Assembly: GCF_001458595.1 (NCBI RefSeq)
Contig: NZ_LN890328.1
Span: 2,033,317 to 2,097,316, forward strand
DNA: 64,000 bases
Direction of reading: 5' to 3'
Source of the DNA: Clostridium neonatale
Lineage (GTDB): Bacteria > Bacillota > Clostridia > Clostridiales > Clostridiaceae
The translations under genes and the position numbers were made by a program. The notes beneath the pieces were generated by a model. The model ran no database searches, was not told where the DNA came from, and worked only from the letters and a program-made list of their open reading frames with translations. This document shows, piece after piece, positions 1 through 8,935 of this stretch; positions within the stretch are counted from its first letter, which is position 1; each line of letters opens with the position of its first letter.

Positions 1-519
1 TCGCTCCATAATGTTTCCTGCAAATCTATTATTAAGCATCTTAACTCTAAGTTCTGGGTTTGTTGTATGTACTGAAACATTTATAGGACTTATATGATAA
101 TTTATAATTCTATCAATATCTTCTTCCTTCATGTTTGTTAATGTAACAAAATTTCCTTGAAGAAAAGATAATCTCGAATCATCATCTTTGAAGTAAAGAC
201 TATTTCTCATACCTTTAGGTAACTGATCTATAAAACAAAAAATGCATTTATTGCTACATCTCTTTGCTTTATCTATAAGACCTCCACCAAATTCTATTCC
301 TAGATCTTCTTCATAATCTTTTTCTATTTCTATTTCCCAGATTTCTCCGCTATCAGCCTTCTCTATTTCAAGCACTAATTCTTCATCTTCAGACAAAAAT
401 TTATAGTCTATAATATCTTTAACTTCTTTACCGTTAATAGAAATAAGCGAATCATTTTTTTCAATTCCAACTTCTTCAGCAATACTGCCTGGAGTTATGT
501 TTGTTATAATACTTTTCAT
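1..519 (-). CDS. PDZ/radical-SAM DUF512 family protein (partial, C-terminus beyond window)
   Basis: The first 173 codons of a minus-strand gene are present; the rest runs off the left edge. The N-terminus reads as a PDZ-like domain (roughly residues 1-60). A cysteine cluster CSNKCIFCF (CX3CX2C, near residues 90-100) follows, as expected for a radical-SAM [4Fe-4S] site, then the motif IDQLPKGMR. This arrangement is typical of the DUF512 family, a conserved clostridial protein usually encoded next to the ribosomal GTPase gene der; its reaction is not established. The ATG at 519 follows a GGAGAG ribosome site. It is divergent from the EAL/GGDEF gene. The family call is firm, the function unknown. 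Confidence 0.85.
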   Translation of the reverse strand, partial: MKSIITNITPGSIAEEVGIEKNDSLISINGKEVKDIIDYKFLSEDEELVLEIEKADSGEIWEIEIEKDYEEDLGIEFGGGLIDKAKRCSNKCIFCFIDQLPKGMRNSLYFKDDDSRLSFLQGNFVTLTNMKEEDIDRIINYHISPINVSVHTTNPELRVKMLNNRFAGNIMER

Positions 520-775
520 AATTTCTCTCCTTATTATAACATACTATCTATCCTTGTTATATTACATGATTACTTTGTTTAAGTCAATAAAAGTGTTTAT
601 GTAAACTTAATATTTTTATTATTGGTAATAGATATTTTTGTTATTCAATTAAGTTTCAATTGTTATAGAATTGCTTTACTTAAAATTTACAAAACATACC
701 TATAATTTTAATATCAATGATCTAATATTATATTATTACCATTACTTATAATAATTTTAAAGGTTGTGATTTTAT

Positions 776-2509
776 TTGGAAAATGTATCAGATATAACTT
801 TATATAAAAACCTTCAGAAGTTATTAACTAAAGCAAATATATATTCAGTTTTTCAACCCATTATTTCTTTAAAAGACGCTAGCATACTTGGGTATGAAGT
901 ATTAATCAGAGATATATCAAATTTAATGAGTCCTCAAGAACTAATTAACTCAGCTATTAAATACGATAAAATAATTCAACTTGAAAGTCTGTTTATAAAA
1001 AAGGCTTTAGAAAATTCATCAAAAAATGAAATAAAAGAAAAATTATTCATAAATATAAGTCCATTATTTTTACACAAAAAAGAATTATTTAATGAATTAG
1101 TTATAAATTTTTCAAAAGAAAATTCAATAGGTCTAGGAGATATCATCTTAGAAGTTACAGAGCAAGAAAATATATATTCTGATGATATTTTTAAGCAGAA
1201 TATTGAATACTATAAATACAAGCATTATAAAATAGCTATTGATGATTTAGGTTCTGAGCATTCATCATTAAACAGAATTTCTGTGATCAAGCCTGAATTT
1301 ATAAAACTTGATATGCATCTTATACGCAATATTCATAAAGATGAAATTAAACAAGCCATTGTAAAAAGTATGTGCCAGCTTGCCAATTCAATAGGATCTT
1401 ATATAATTGCTGAAGGTATTGAAAGTGAACATGAACTTCAAAAATTAATAGATTTAGATGTTCATTATGGCCAAGGATATTATTTGCAAAAACCTGCTGA
1501 GAAACTATTTCCCCTAAAGGATGAGATATATAAAAAAATAATTAATTTCAATATAATCAACAGTAATAGACCATCATATACTATAAGTACTCTTTCAACT
1601 CCATCTAAAACAATAACCTCTAACATTTTGGTTAGTAAAGTAGATGAAGAGTTTAAAAAAAATACTAAATTACTTAGTATGTGCCTTGTTGACAATGATA
1701 TTGTTAAAGGAACTGTTACTAGAAATTCATTTTATACCAAACTTGGTAGTATGTATGGCTATAGCCTCTATTCTTTTAAACCTATATCATCAATAATGAA
1801 CAAAACCTTTCTATCTGTTGATTGTGACATGTCTATAGAAAAAGTTATACATCTTGCAATGTCTCGACCAAATGATTCATTATACGATCATGTAACTATT
1901 TTAAAAGACTCAAAATATTTTGGAACCGTAACTATAAAAAATTTATTAGAAAAAACTATTGAAATAGAAATTAATAATGCAAGACACCTTAATCCCCTCA
2001 CAGGATTACCTGGAAATCTGCTTATAGAACAGAATCTTGAATGTCTAATTAATTCAAACGCACCATATTCTATTCTTTATTTTGATATTGATAATTTTAA
2101 AGCCTATAATGATGTTTATGGTTTTGAGAATGGAGATAGAATCATATATGGGTTATCTGAAATAATATGTAATAACATTCCCAAAGATAGCTTTATAGGG
2201 CATATCGGTGGAGATGATTTTATTGCTATAATTTCATCGTATTATGTTGAATCAATATGCGAAGACATCATTAGCTCATTTGATTCAAATATTACAATGT
2301 GGTACAGCCAACATGACATTAACAATCAATATATCATAGCTACAAATAGACATGGCTTTAAAGAAAAATTTTCTTTAGCTTCAATTTCTATAGCAGTCGT
2401 CACTAATAAACACAATATATTTTCAAGCATTTTTGATTTAGCCAAAGAGACTAGCGAAATAAAGAAAAAATGCAAACAGATTCCTAGAAGTTCCTATTTA
2501 ATATTATAG
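776..2509 (+). CDS. EAL-CBS-GGDEF c-di-GMP signalling protein
   Basis: A 577-residue cytoplasmic protein with no signal peptide or membrane segment. The N-terminal EAL phosphodiesterase domain (about 20-260) has the signature glutamate in EVLIR (E41), the LEVTE glutamate, the IDDLG aspartate pair, the FIKLD lysine, IAEGIE and GQGYYL, so c-di-GMP hydrolysis looks possible. Two CBS repeats follow (about 285-400). A C-terminal GGDEF domain starts at LTGLPG (about 410), and its active loop reads GGDDF near residue 480, a conservative change from GGDEF. I see no RxxD inhibitory site five residues before it. The order is the reverse of the common GGDEF-EAL fusion. The start is TTG at 776 with AAAGG about 12 bases upstream. 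It is monocistronic on the plus strand. Net activity (PDE, with the GGDEF perhaps as a GTP sensor) is inferred. Confidence 0.9.
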   Translation: MENVSDITLYKNLQKLLTKANIYSVFQPIISLKDASILGYEVLIRDISNLMSPQELINSAIKYDKIIQLESLFIKKALENSSKNEIKEKLFINISPLFLHKKELFNELVINFSKENSIGLGDIILEVTEQENIYSDDIFKQNIEYYKYKHYKIAIDDLGSEHSSLNRISVIKPEFIKLDMHLIRNIHKDEIKQAIVKSMCQLANSIGSYIIAEGIESEHELQKLIDLDVHYGQGYYLQKPAEKLFPLKDEIYKKIINFNIINSNRPSYTISTLSTPSKTITSNILVSKVDEEFKKNTKLLSMCLVDNDIVKGTVTRNSFYTKLGSMYGYSLYSFKPISSIMNKTFLSVDCDMSIEKVIHLAMSRPNDSLYDHVTILKDSKYFGTVTIKNLLEKTIEIEINNARHLNPLTGLPGNLLIEQNLECLINSNAPYSILYFDIDNFKAYNDVYGFENGDRIIYGLSEIICNNIPKDSFIGHIGGDDFIAIISSYYVESICEDIISSFDSNITMWYSQHDINNQYIIATNRHGFKEKFSLASISIAVVTNKHNIFSSIFDLAKETSEIKKKCKQIPRSSYLIL

Positions 2510-2703
2510 TAATCATAAAACTATGATATTAAATAAAACTTATAAAACATCCCATTTATTAATTCAGTTTAAAGTATATTATATAGTATTTGAAATTAGG
2601 ATTAAGCTTATCCAAAATTCTCCAGAGGATTTAAAATAAATAAAGTTACTATATCAAAAGAAAATATTTTTTTTCCTGTCCTTTAGAGGCGTTTAACAAC
2701 AAT

Positions 2704-2728
2704 CAAGCTAAGCGTAATACTTAGCTTG
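2704..2728. terminator. Hairpin in the phoU / EAL-GGDEF convergent gap
   Basis: Perfect 9-bp inverted repeat CAAGCTAAG / CTTAGCTTG with a 7-base loop, lying between the convergent EAL/GGDEF and phoU genes. It is framed by short GGCG / CGCC complements at 2688 and 2736. There is no clear T-tract on either side, so a terminator role for the plus-strand gene is only likely. The rest of the gap 2510-2810 is AT-rich and shows nothing else. Confidence 0.4.
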
Positions 2729-2741
2729 ACAATTCGCCGTA

Positions 2742-2780
2742 TAAAAAAAGCTGAAATTAAATATTATCTAATTTTCAGCT
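2742..2780 (-). terminator. Terminator of the pst-phoU operon
   Basis: Inverted repeat AGCTGAAATTA / TAATTTTCAGCT (2749-2780). On the minus strand it is followed by a run of seven T (the A-run at 2742-2749), a standard rho-independent terminator just 3' of phoU. Confidence 0.8.
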
Positions 2781-2810
2781 ATATTTATTGTAGAAATCAA
2801 AGTCTCTCAA

Positions 2811-3473
2811 TTATTCATTTAAATCTACATAAACTCCATCTTTTGAAAAAATAGTCCATTCGCAAATGTTAGTAACATGATCTGCTATTCTCTCTAAATA
2901 CTTAATTACAAACAACATTTGTGCTCCATCATTAACCAACTCTTCATGTACCTTTATCTTTTTAATAATTTTATTAAATAAATTTTTGTAAAATGCATCT
3001 ACTTTATCATCTTCTGCACAAATTTTATATGCCGCTTTAACATCATTATTTGTATAAGCTTCTACTGATGCTTTAATCATTTCTCTTACTTTTTGTTCCA
3101 TATCCCAAAGTTCATTTATATCTCCATTAAAAGCACTTAAGTTTTTTCCCATTTTTTTAGTTATCTTACATATGTCAATTGCATGATCTGCCATTCTTTC
3201 TAAATCAGTAACTATTTTAGATGCTGCAAAAACTCTTCTAAGATCCTTTGCAAGTGGCTGTTCAGTTGCAATGAACTTAATGCATTCTTCTTCTATTTCC
3301 TTTTGCATATTATCAACTTCATCATCATTGTCAATAATTATATCTGCTTTTTCTAAATCATACTTTTTTAAGCAGATCATACTTTCATATATTTGTTTTT
3401 CAACTAGACTAGACATTGATAATAAATCCCTATGAATATTTTTTACCCTTATATGTTGTGAACCTCTTGTCAT
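2811..3473 (-). CDS. phoU: Phosphate transport regulator PhoU
   Basis: A 220-residue all-helical protein with the two tandem PhoU repeats, each carrying the ERMADH / ERIADH-type metal-binding motif (LERMADHAIDI near 95 and LERIADHVTNI near 195). PhoU links the Pst transporter to the PhoR kinase and restrains uptake and signalling when phosphate is plentiful. It is the last gene of pstSCAB-phoU, 18 bases after pstB, with AAGGG nine bases before the ATG at 3473. The length is usual for the family. Confidence 0.95.
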   Translation of the reverse strand: MTRGSQHIRVKNIHRDLLSMSSLVEKQIYESMICLKKYDLEKADIIIDNDDEVDNMQKEIEEECIKFIATEQPLAKDLRRVFAASKIVTDLERMADHAIDICKITKKMGKNLSAFNGDINELWDMEQKVREMIKASVEAYTNNDVKAAYKICAEDDKVDAFYKNLFNKIIKKIKVHEELVNDGAQMLFVIKYLERIADHVTNICEWTIFSKDGVYVDLNE

Positions 3474-3491
3474 AATTTTACACCCTTCCTT

Positions 3492-4241
3492 TTAACCAAA
3501 TCTACCTGTTATATAATCCTCTGTTCTTTTATCTCTTGGATTATAGAATATATCTTCTGTTTTTCCAAACTCTATAACTTCTCCATTTAAGAAAAATGCT
3601 GTTTTGTCAGCTATTCTACCTGCCTGTTGCATATTATGAGTTACTATTATTACTGTATAATTCTTTTTAAGTTCATCCATAAGATCTTCCATCTTTGATG
3701 TTGAAATAGGATCTAGTGCTGAAGTTGGTTCATCCATTAATATAACTTCTGGAGAAACTGCTAAAGTTCTTGCAATACACAATCTTTGTTGTTGACCACC
3801 TGACATTCCAAGGGCACTTTCTTTTAATCTGTCTTTAGTCTCATCCCAAAGTGCAGCACCTTTTAAGCTTTTTTCTACAATTTCATCAAGTACTTTTTTG
3901 TTTTTTATACCATGAATTCTTGGACCATATGAAATATTATCATAAATAGACATTGGAAATGGATTAGGTCTTTGGAATACCATACCTATTCTTTTTCTTA
4001 AATGTATTTCATCATAATCTTTATATATATCTTTTCCTTCAAATAAGACTTCCCCTGTAATTTTTACACTTTCAATTAAATCATTCATTCTATTTATTGT
4101 TCTTAAATAAGTCGATTTTCCACATCCTGAAGGACCAATTAGTGCTGTAACTTCATTTTTATTTATTTTCATATTAATATCTTTTAATGCTTGCTTCTCT
4201 CCATAATATAAACATAAATCTTTAGTTTCAATAATGCTCAT
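3492..4241 (-). CDS. pstB: Phosphate ABC transporter ATPase PstB
   Basis: The nucleotide-binding subunit of the high-affinity phosphate importer. Visible motifs are Walker A GPSGCGKST, the PstB-typical LRTINRMNDL, the Q-loop, ABC signature MSGGQQQRL and Walker B VILMDEP followed by SALDP. I place the start at ATG 4241 (MSIIETKDL), which has AGGAG eight bases upstream. An upstream in-frame GTG at 4265 would add eight residues without a ribosome site. From this start the protein is 249 residues, the normal PstB length. It lies between pstA and phoU. Confidence 0.95.
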   Translation of the reverse strand: MSIIETKDLCLYYGEKQALKDINMKINKNEVTALIGPSGCGKSTYLRTINRMNDLIESVKITGEVLFEGKDIYKDYDEIHLRKRIGMVFQRPNPFPMSIYDNISYGPRIHGIKNKKVLDEIVEKSLKGAALWDETKDRLKESALGMSGGQQQRLCIARTLAVSPEVILMDEPTSALDPISTSKMEDLMDELKKNYTVIIVTHNMQQAGRIADKTAFFLNGEVIEFGKTEDIFYNPRDKRTEDYITGRFG

Positions 4242-4282
4242 GATTAACTCTCCTACTTTCGCCACATAAATTAACTCTATTT

Positions 4283-5167
4283 TTATTGTCCACCGTACTT
4301 TTTCATAATTCTTTTTCCTATTAATTTAGCTAATATATTGAATAAAAGAACTGATATTATAAGAACCGCTGCTGTTCCGTTTGCTATTTGGGTAGCATCT
4401 GCTACAATACCTTCCGAATTTAGCTTCCATATATGAACTGCTAATGTTTCTGCTGGTCTAAATAATGAAAATGCTGATTTACTATTAACCAGACTTATAG
4501 TATTAAAGTTTAAAGCTTTTGAGCTTAAACCTGCCGTATATAAAAATGCTGCTGCTTCTCCAAAAATTCTACCTGCTGCTAAAATTACACCTGTTAAAAT
4601 TTCACCCATGGCACTTGGTACTGTAATTTTAACAAGAGTCTGCCATTTCGTAGCTCCAAGACCTAAAGATGCTTCTTTAACTCTTTTGCTTGCTGTTGCA
4701 ATTGCATTTTCTGATATTCTCGTCATTGAAGGTATGTTTAATATTGTAACTGATAAAGCACCTGCAAGGATTGAATATCCCCACCCTAATTTATTTACAA
4801 AAATAAGCATACCGAACATTCCAATAACTATAGAAGGTAGAGAAGACATTGTTTCAAGACACATTCTTATAAAATTAAGAACTTTTCCTTCTTTAGCATA
4901 CTCTGATAAATATATACCTGCTCCAATACCAATTGGTACTGTTATAAGTAAAGAAATTAATAACATATAAAATGAGTTAAATAACTGTGGACCTATTCCT
5001 CCACCAGCTCCCGATATTTTAGGCTTTCCAAACAAAAAGCTTGGCTTTAACATGCTTCCACCTTTATATAATATATACACAATAAATAAACCAAGTAATA
5101 ACACTATAAACGTACTTATTGCATAAAGTATAAATGTTGCAATTTTATCTACTTTTTTAGCATTCAT
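4283..5167 (-). CDS. pstA: Phosphate ABC transporter permease PstA
   Basis: A 294-residue inner-membrane permease with six predicted membrane segments and the EAA-type cytoplasmic loop (EASLGLGATKWQTLVKITVP near residues 165-185) that docks on PstB. It pairs with PstC to form the phosphate channel. Its ATG overlaps the pstC stop by one base (TAATG), which indicates translational coupling. Confidence 0.95.
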   Translation of the reverse strand: MNAKKVDKIATFILYAISTFIVLLLGLFIVYILYKGGSMLKPSFLFGKPKISGAGGGIGPQLFNSFYMLLISLLITVPIGIGAGIYLSEYAKEGKVLNFIRMCLETMSSLPSIVIGMFGMLIFVNKLGWGYSILAGALSVTILNIPSMTRISENAIATASKRVKEASLGLGATKWQTLVKITVPSAMGEILTGVILAAGRIFGEAAAFLYTAGLSSKALNFNTISLVNSKSAFSLFRPAETLAVHIWKLNSEGIVADATQIANGTAAVLIISVLLFNILAKLIGKRIMKKYGGQ

Positions 5168-6060
5168 TAGACAGCACTCCTTTTTTCAATTCTTCTCACA
5201 ATCAATATGAAAATGAATGATATTATTAACAATATTAATGCTAATGTCCATAATGCATCATTCCATGCTGTTCCACTTACTGTGTTTGCCATGTCCATAG
5301 TTATTATACTTGTCAAAGTTGACATTGATGAAAGAATACCATCAGGTATCTTAACTGTGTTTCCTATAACCATTTGTACTGCTAATGCCTCTCCAAAAGC
5401 TCTAGCAATCCCAAGAACTACCCCTGTAAGTATTCCTGATTTTGCACCTGGAACAATAACCCTTGAGATTGTTTGCCATCTTGTTGCACCAAGGCCATAT
5501 GATGCCTCAATGTGATCCATAGGTATAGTCTTTATAGCATCTATTGATAATGTTGCTATTGTAGGTAATATCATAAGTGATAGTACTAATACTCCTGCAA
5601 GTAACGAGTACCCCATACCACCAACATTATTTTTTATAAAAGGAACTAAAACAGAAATTCCTACCCATCCATATACAACAGATGGTATTCCAACTAAGAC
5701 CTCTAATGATGGTTTTATTAATTTATTACCTATTCCTTTTGATATTACATTTACAAATATGGCTAAAGCTATAGCAATAGGCGCGCTTATAACAACTGCG
5801 CCTACACTAACCAATGTTGAGCCTAAGATGAAAGCCAAAGCTCCAAAAGAAGGAGAATTTTCTTGTCCAGGCTTCCAATTATTAGTGAATAGAAACTCTG
5901 ATATGCTATAGTGATTTTGCGTAAATGTTTTTATCCCTTTAGATCCTATAAAAATTATTATAGCTACTGTGATTAATATAATGAGTATTCCACAAAAGTT
6001 TGCAAAAATCTGACCTATATACTCATTCTTAATCCTTTCCTTTAAACTTCTTTTTTCCAT
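5167..6060 (-). CDS. pstC: Phosphate ABC transporter permease PstC
   Basis: A 297-residue integral membrane protein with about six transmembrane helices and the EAA loop EASYGLGATRWQTISRVIVP near residue 185. The N-terminal extension before the first helix is short and basic, as in other PstC proteins. It forms the translocation path with PstA. It sits between pstS, 40 bases upstream, and pstA, which overlaps it. Confidence 0.95.
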   Translation of the reverse strand: MEKRSLKERIKNEYIGQIFANFCGILIILITVAIIIFIGSKGIKTFTQNHYSISEFLFTNNWKPGQENSPSFGALAFILGSTLVSVGAVVISAPIAIALAIFVNVISKGIGNKLIKPSLEVLVGIPSVVYGWVGISVLVPFIKNNVGGMGYSLLAGVLVLSLMILPTIATLSIDAIKTIPMDHIEASYGLGATRWQTISRVIVPGAKSGILTGVVLGIARAFGEALAVQMVIGNTVKIPDGILSSMSTLTSIITMDMANTVSGTAWNDALWTLALILLIISFIFILIVRRIEKRSAV

Positions 6061-6100
6061 CTTAACTCATCCTCTAATTTAAAATTATTTATGTTTTTTT

Positions 6101-7003
6101 CTATTTTACTTTCATTTCTGATCCTGATATAAATCCTAAGTTTTCTAAGCTTTCATTATTTTCACTACTTGAAACAAATTCAATAAATTCTTTTGCTGGG
6201 CTTGTTGCTTCCCCTTTTGTATACATATGTCCATATGACCAAAATGGATATGATCCATCACAAATATTAGCTTTATCTGAACTTACTCCATCAATACTAA
6301 CAACTGCCAATGCTTCTTTAGCCTCTTCATTGTTCATATATGCAAGGCCAACATAACTTATTGCTCCTTCATTTTCTTTCATAGCTGTAAGTACCGCACC
6401 GTTAGAATCCTGCATAACTCCAATTGAATCATTTTCAAGTGAAGCATCACCATCCAATATAGTTCTTTCAAAAGTAGCTCTTGTACCAGAACCAGATTTT
6501 CTATGAACTATAAATATTTCCTTATTAGGTCCACCAATTTCACTCCAATTAGTAACTTTTCCTGAAAATATATCCTTAATTTGATCTTTGGTTAAATTTG
6601 TAATTCCAAGACTTTTACTAACTACAACTCCAAACCCTTGTGCTACTACTTGATGATCAACTAGTTCTTTTGCTTTATCTGTATCTAATTTTTCTTCTGC
6701 CAATAGATCTGAATTTCCTATATCAACGCTACCTTCAAGTACTTGAGTAAGTCCTGTTCCTGAGCCACCTGCTTGTGCACTTATTTCGACTTCTGAATAT
6801 TTTTCATTAAACTTTTCAATTGATTGTTCCATTAATGGTAATAAAGCAGATGAACCACTTATTGTTAATGTACCACTTAATCCTTCTTGAGCTTCACCGT
6901 TGTTTGTGTCAGCACTTCCATTACCACCACAGCCTATCATTCCAATTCCAATCATAGCTACAAGTAAAGTACCAACTATGTATTTTAAAGATTTCTTTTT
7001 CAT
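6101..7003 (-). CDS. pstS: Phosphate-binding lipoprotein PstS
   Basis: Extracytoplasmic phosphate receptor of the Pst importer, about 300 residues. A short basic leader and hydrophobic stretch end in the lipobox MIGCGG, so it should be lipid-anchored. Phosphate-binding motifs are recognisable: SGSSALLPL near the mature N-terminus, AGGSGTGL and RKSGSGTRATF. I choose ATG 7003 (MKKKSLKY) because GGAGG lies just upstream; an in-frame upstream start at 7039 would put twelve non-signal residues ahead of the leader. It is the first gene of the pst operon, preceded by a palindromic region that may hold PhoP sites. Confidence 0.95.
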   Translation of the reverse strand: MKKKSLKYIVGTLLVAMIGIGMIGCGGNGSADTNNGEAQEGLSGTLTISGSSALLPLMEQSIEKFNEKYSEVEISAQAGGSGTGLTQVLEGSVDIGNSDLLAEEKLDTDKAKELVDHQVVAQGFGVVVSKSLGITNLTKDQIKDIFSGKVTNWSEIGGPNKEIFIVHRKSGSGTRATFERTILDGDASLENDSIGVMQDSNGAVLTAMKENEGAISYVGLAYMNNEEAKEALAVVSIDGVSSDKANICDGSYPFWSYGHMYTKGEATSPAKEFIEFVSSSENNESLENLGFISGSEMKVK

Positions 7004-7109
7004 TATTTTTCCTCCGTAAGCGATATGTTTTAACATCAATTTAATATACCTATTTATTTTGTCCTTTACAAAACTAATGATAAACTTTGAAAGTTAATAA
7101 ATTATTAGA

Positions 7110-7156
7110 ATAATGTTAAGATATTAGTCAGTTATGTTAATAAAATTTAACATAAC
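7110..7156 (-). promoter_or_regulatory. Candidate PhoP-binding / operator region upstream of pstS
   Basis: A perfect 10-bp inverted repeat GTTATGTTAA - TAAAAT - TTAACATAAC (7131-7156), with a further copy of TTAACAT (minus strand) at about 7113-7119, spaced by roughly two helical turns. B. subtilis PhoP binds TTAACA-like direct repeats with about 11-bp periodicity, so these are plausible Pho boxes. The position upstream of pstS fits; binding is inferred. Confidence 0.45.
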
Positions 7157-7186
7157 GTTCTATATATGAATAGTTTCTATTTAAAT

Positions 7187-7223
7187 AAAAAATACTTAGA
7201 AATATATTTCCTAAGTATTTTTT
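7187..7223 (-). terminator. Terminator between phoR and pstS
   Basis: Inverted repeat AAAAATACTTAG / CTAAGTATTTTTT with an 11-base loop and T-runs on both strands. It should end the pgeF-phoP-phoR transcript so that pstS is driven from its own promoter. Confidence 0.8.
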
Positions 7224-7248
7224 ACAAGTAAATATGTTTTTATTCACT

Positions 7249-8934
7249 CTAAAGATATGGTATTTTAATTTTAAATGTAGTCCCAACCCCAAGCTCACTT
7301 TCTACATCTATCTGACCGTTAAAAATCTTAACTATATGTTTAACTATAGCTAAGCCTAATCCTGTACCACCCTTTTTACGCGACTTATCTACCCTATAGA
7401 ATCTTTCAAATATTCTTGGTATATCTTCTTTCGGAATACCAATTCCATCATCAATAATATCTAAACAATAATATTGTTCATCGTTATAGCTATTTATTGT
7501 TATTTTACCTTTATCATTAGAATATTTAACTGCATTTTCTATCAAGTTTAGCACCAATTGATGGAATTTATCCTTATCTCCTAAGATATTTTCACAATTC
7601 TCATCATTATATTCAATTTCCACATTTTTATTTACAGCTATTTTTCTCATTACATTTATGACATCTTCAATTATGTTTTCTGGTGAAAACTCCCCAACTT
7701 CTGAGACTAAATTACTTTCAATATTAGATAATACTAATATATCATTTATAAGGCGTGTTAATCTTTCAGCCTCTTTATTTATTATATCTAAAAATTTTTC
7801 TCTAGTTTCATCATCTTTAACTATCCTCAATGTTTCTGCAAAGCCTTTAATTGAAGTCAGTGGTGTCTTTAATTCGTGAGAAACATTAGCTACAAATTGC
7901 GTTCTCATAAGTGCAACTCTTTTTATATCAGTAACATCTTGAAATAAAATTACTCTTCCTATATTCTGAGAGTCATTTATTATATCAGATTTTTTTATTT
8001 TTATTTCCCTTTCTATTGGATGAAGAACTTTTATTTCCTCTTCATTTTTATCTTCGTTCTTCAAAAATAACTTTATATCATAATCACTTACATAATCAAA
8101 TATACATTCACCAACTATATTTTTCTTTATGCCAAGTAAGGTTCCAACATATGGATTAATTAATATTACATTGCTATCTTCATCTATTGCAATTATTCCA
8201 CTTTCTACACTATTTAATATAGATTCAACTTTATTCTGCTTATCAACCACTTCTTTAATTTTGATTTGAAGCTGTTCAGCCATTTTGTTAAATGTATTAC
8301 TTAAAGTTCCAAGTTCATCATTACTTTTTATGTTTGACCTTATTTTATAATCACCATGACTCATCTTTGATGTTACTGATTCCAATTCTTTTATTGGCTC
8401 AACAATTATTCTAACCAACCTAAATGATAAAAATAATGAAAATACAATGACAACTGCAATTATAAATAAATAATATTTAAGATTAGCTTGTTCAAACATA
8501 TTTACAGTACTTATTGGTATAGATGTCCTTAATACTAAATTATCACTGACTTTACTTGCATAATACATAAGTTTAGTATCTAAAGTCTCACTATACCTTA
8601 TCTGATATCCACTTCCATCTTCAAAAGCTTTCTTTATCTCTAATCTTTCCTTATGATTTTCATTACTTTTAATTTCATTATCATATAATACGTCTCCATT
8701 TTTATTAACCAAAGTAATTCTAATTGGAGTATTATTGATTTTAACTTCGTTAAATTTGCTCAAATCATGCTTATCAAAATCCTCATTTTTACTTATAAGA
8801 TAGTTTACGTTCACAAGTATTTGCTTTGTATTATTTATTTCTCTTAAATTAATTAATGTTATAAATGATGATGTTAATAATAATATAGCAAATAAAACAG
8901 TTACCATTACAGATGTTAGTATTTTGTTCCTCAT
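7249..8934 (-). CDS. phoR: Phosphate sensor histidine kinase PhoR
   Basis: A 561-residue membrane sensor kinase. Helices lie at about residues 5-27 and 155-175 around an extracytoplasmic domain, followed by a HAMP linker (about 176-228), a PAS domain (about 240-340), the HisKA box VSHELKTPL with the phospho-histidine near residue 353, and a HATPase domain with N-box (NLIENAVKYS), DIIDDGIGI, the ERFYRV F-box and GTGLGLAIV. It phosphorylates PhoP under phosphate limitation. It starts one base after the phoP stop. The adjacent pst operon and the domain order support PhoR over other OmpR-coupled kinases. Confidence 0.9.
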   Translation of the reverse strand: MRNKILTSVMVTVLFAILLLTSSFITLINLREINNTKQILVNVNYLISKNEDFDKHDLSKFNEVKINNTPIRITLVNKNGDVLYDNEIKSNENHKERLEIKKAFEDGSGYQIRYSETLDTKLMYYASKVSDNLVLRTSIPISTVNMFEQANLKYYLFIIAVVIVFSLFLSFRLVRIIVEPIKELESVTSKMSHGDYKIRSNIKSNDELGTLSNTFNKMAEQLQIKIKEVVDKQNKVESILNSVESGIIAIDEDSNVILINPYVGTLLGIKKNIVGECIFDYVSDYDIKLFLKNEDKNEEEIKVLHPIEREIKIKKSDIINDSQNIGRVILFQDVTDIKRVALMRTQFVANVSHELKTPLTSIKGFAETLRIVKDDETREKFLDIINKEAERLTRLINDILVLSNIESNLVSEVGEFSPENIIEDVINVMRKIAVNKNVEIEYNDENCENILGDKDKFHQLVLNLIENAVKYSNDKGKITINSYNDEQYYCLDIIDDGIGIPKEDIPRIFERFYRVDKSRKKGGTGLGLAIVKHIVKIFNGQIDVESELGVGTTFKIKIPYL

Positions 8935-8935
8935 A

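Noticed and set aside
4608..4970. Antisense open frame over pstA (and similar plus-strand frames over other minus-strand genes)
   Set aside because: These frames run opposite to strongly conserved genes, lack ribosome sites and show no recognisable domain.
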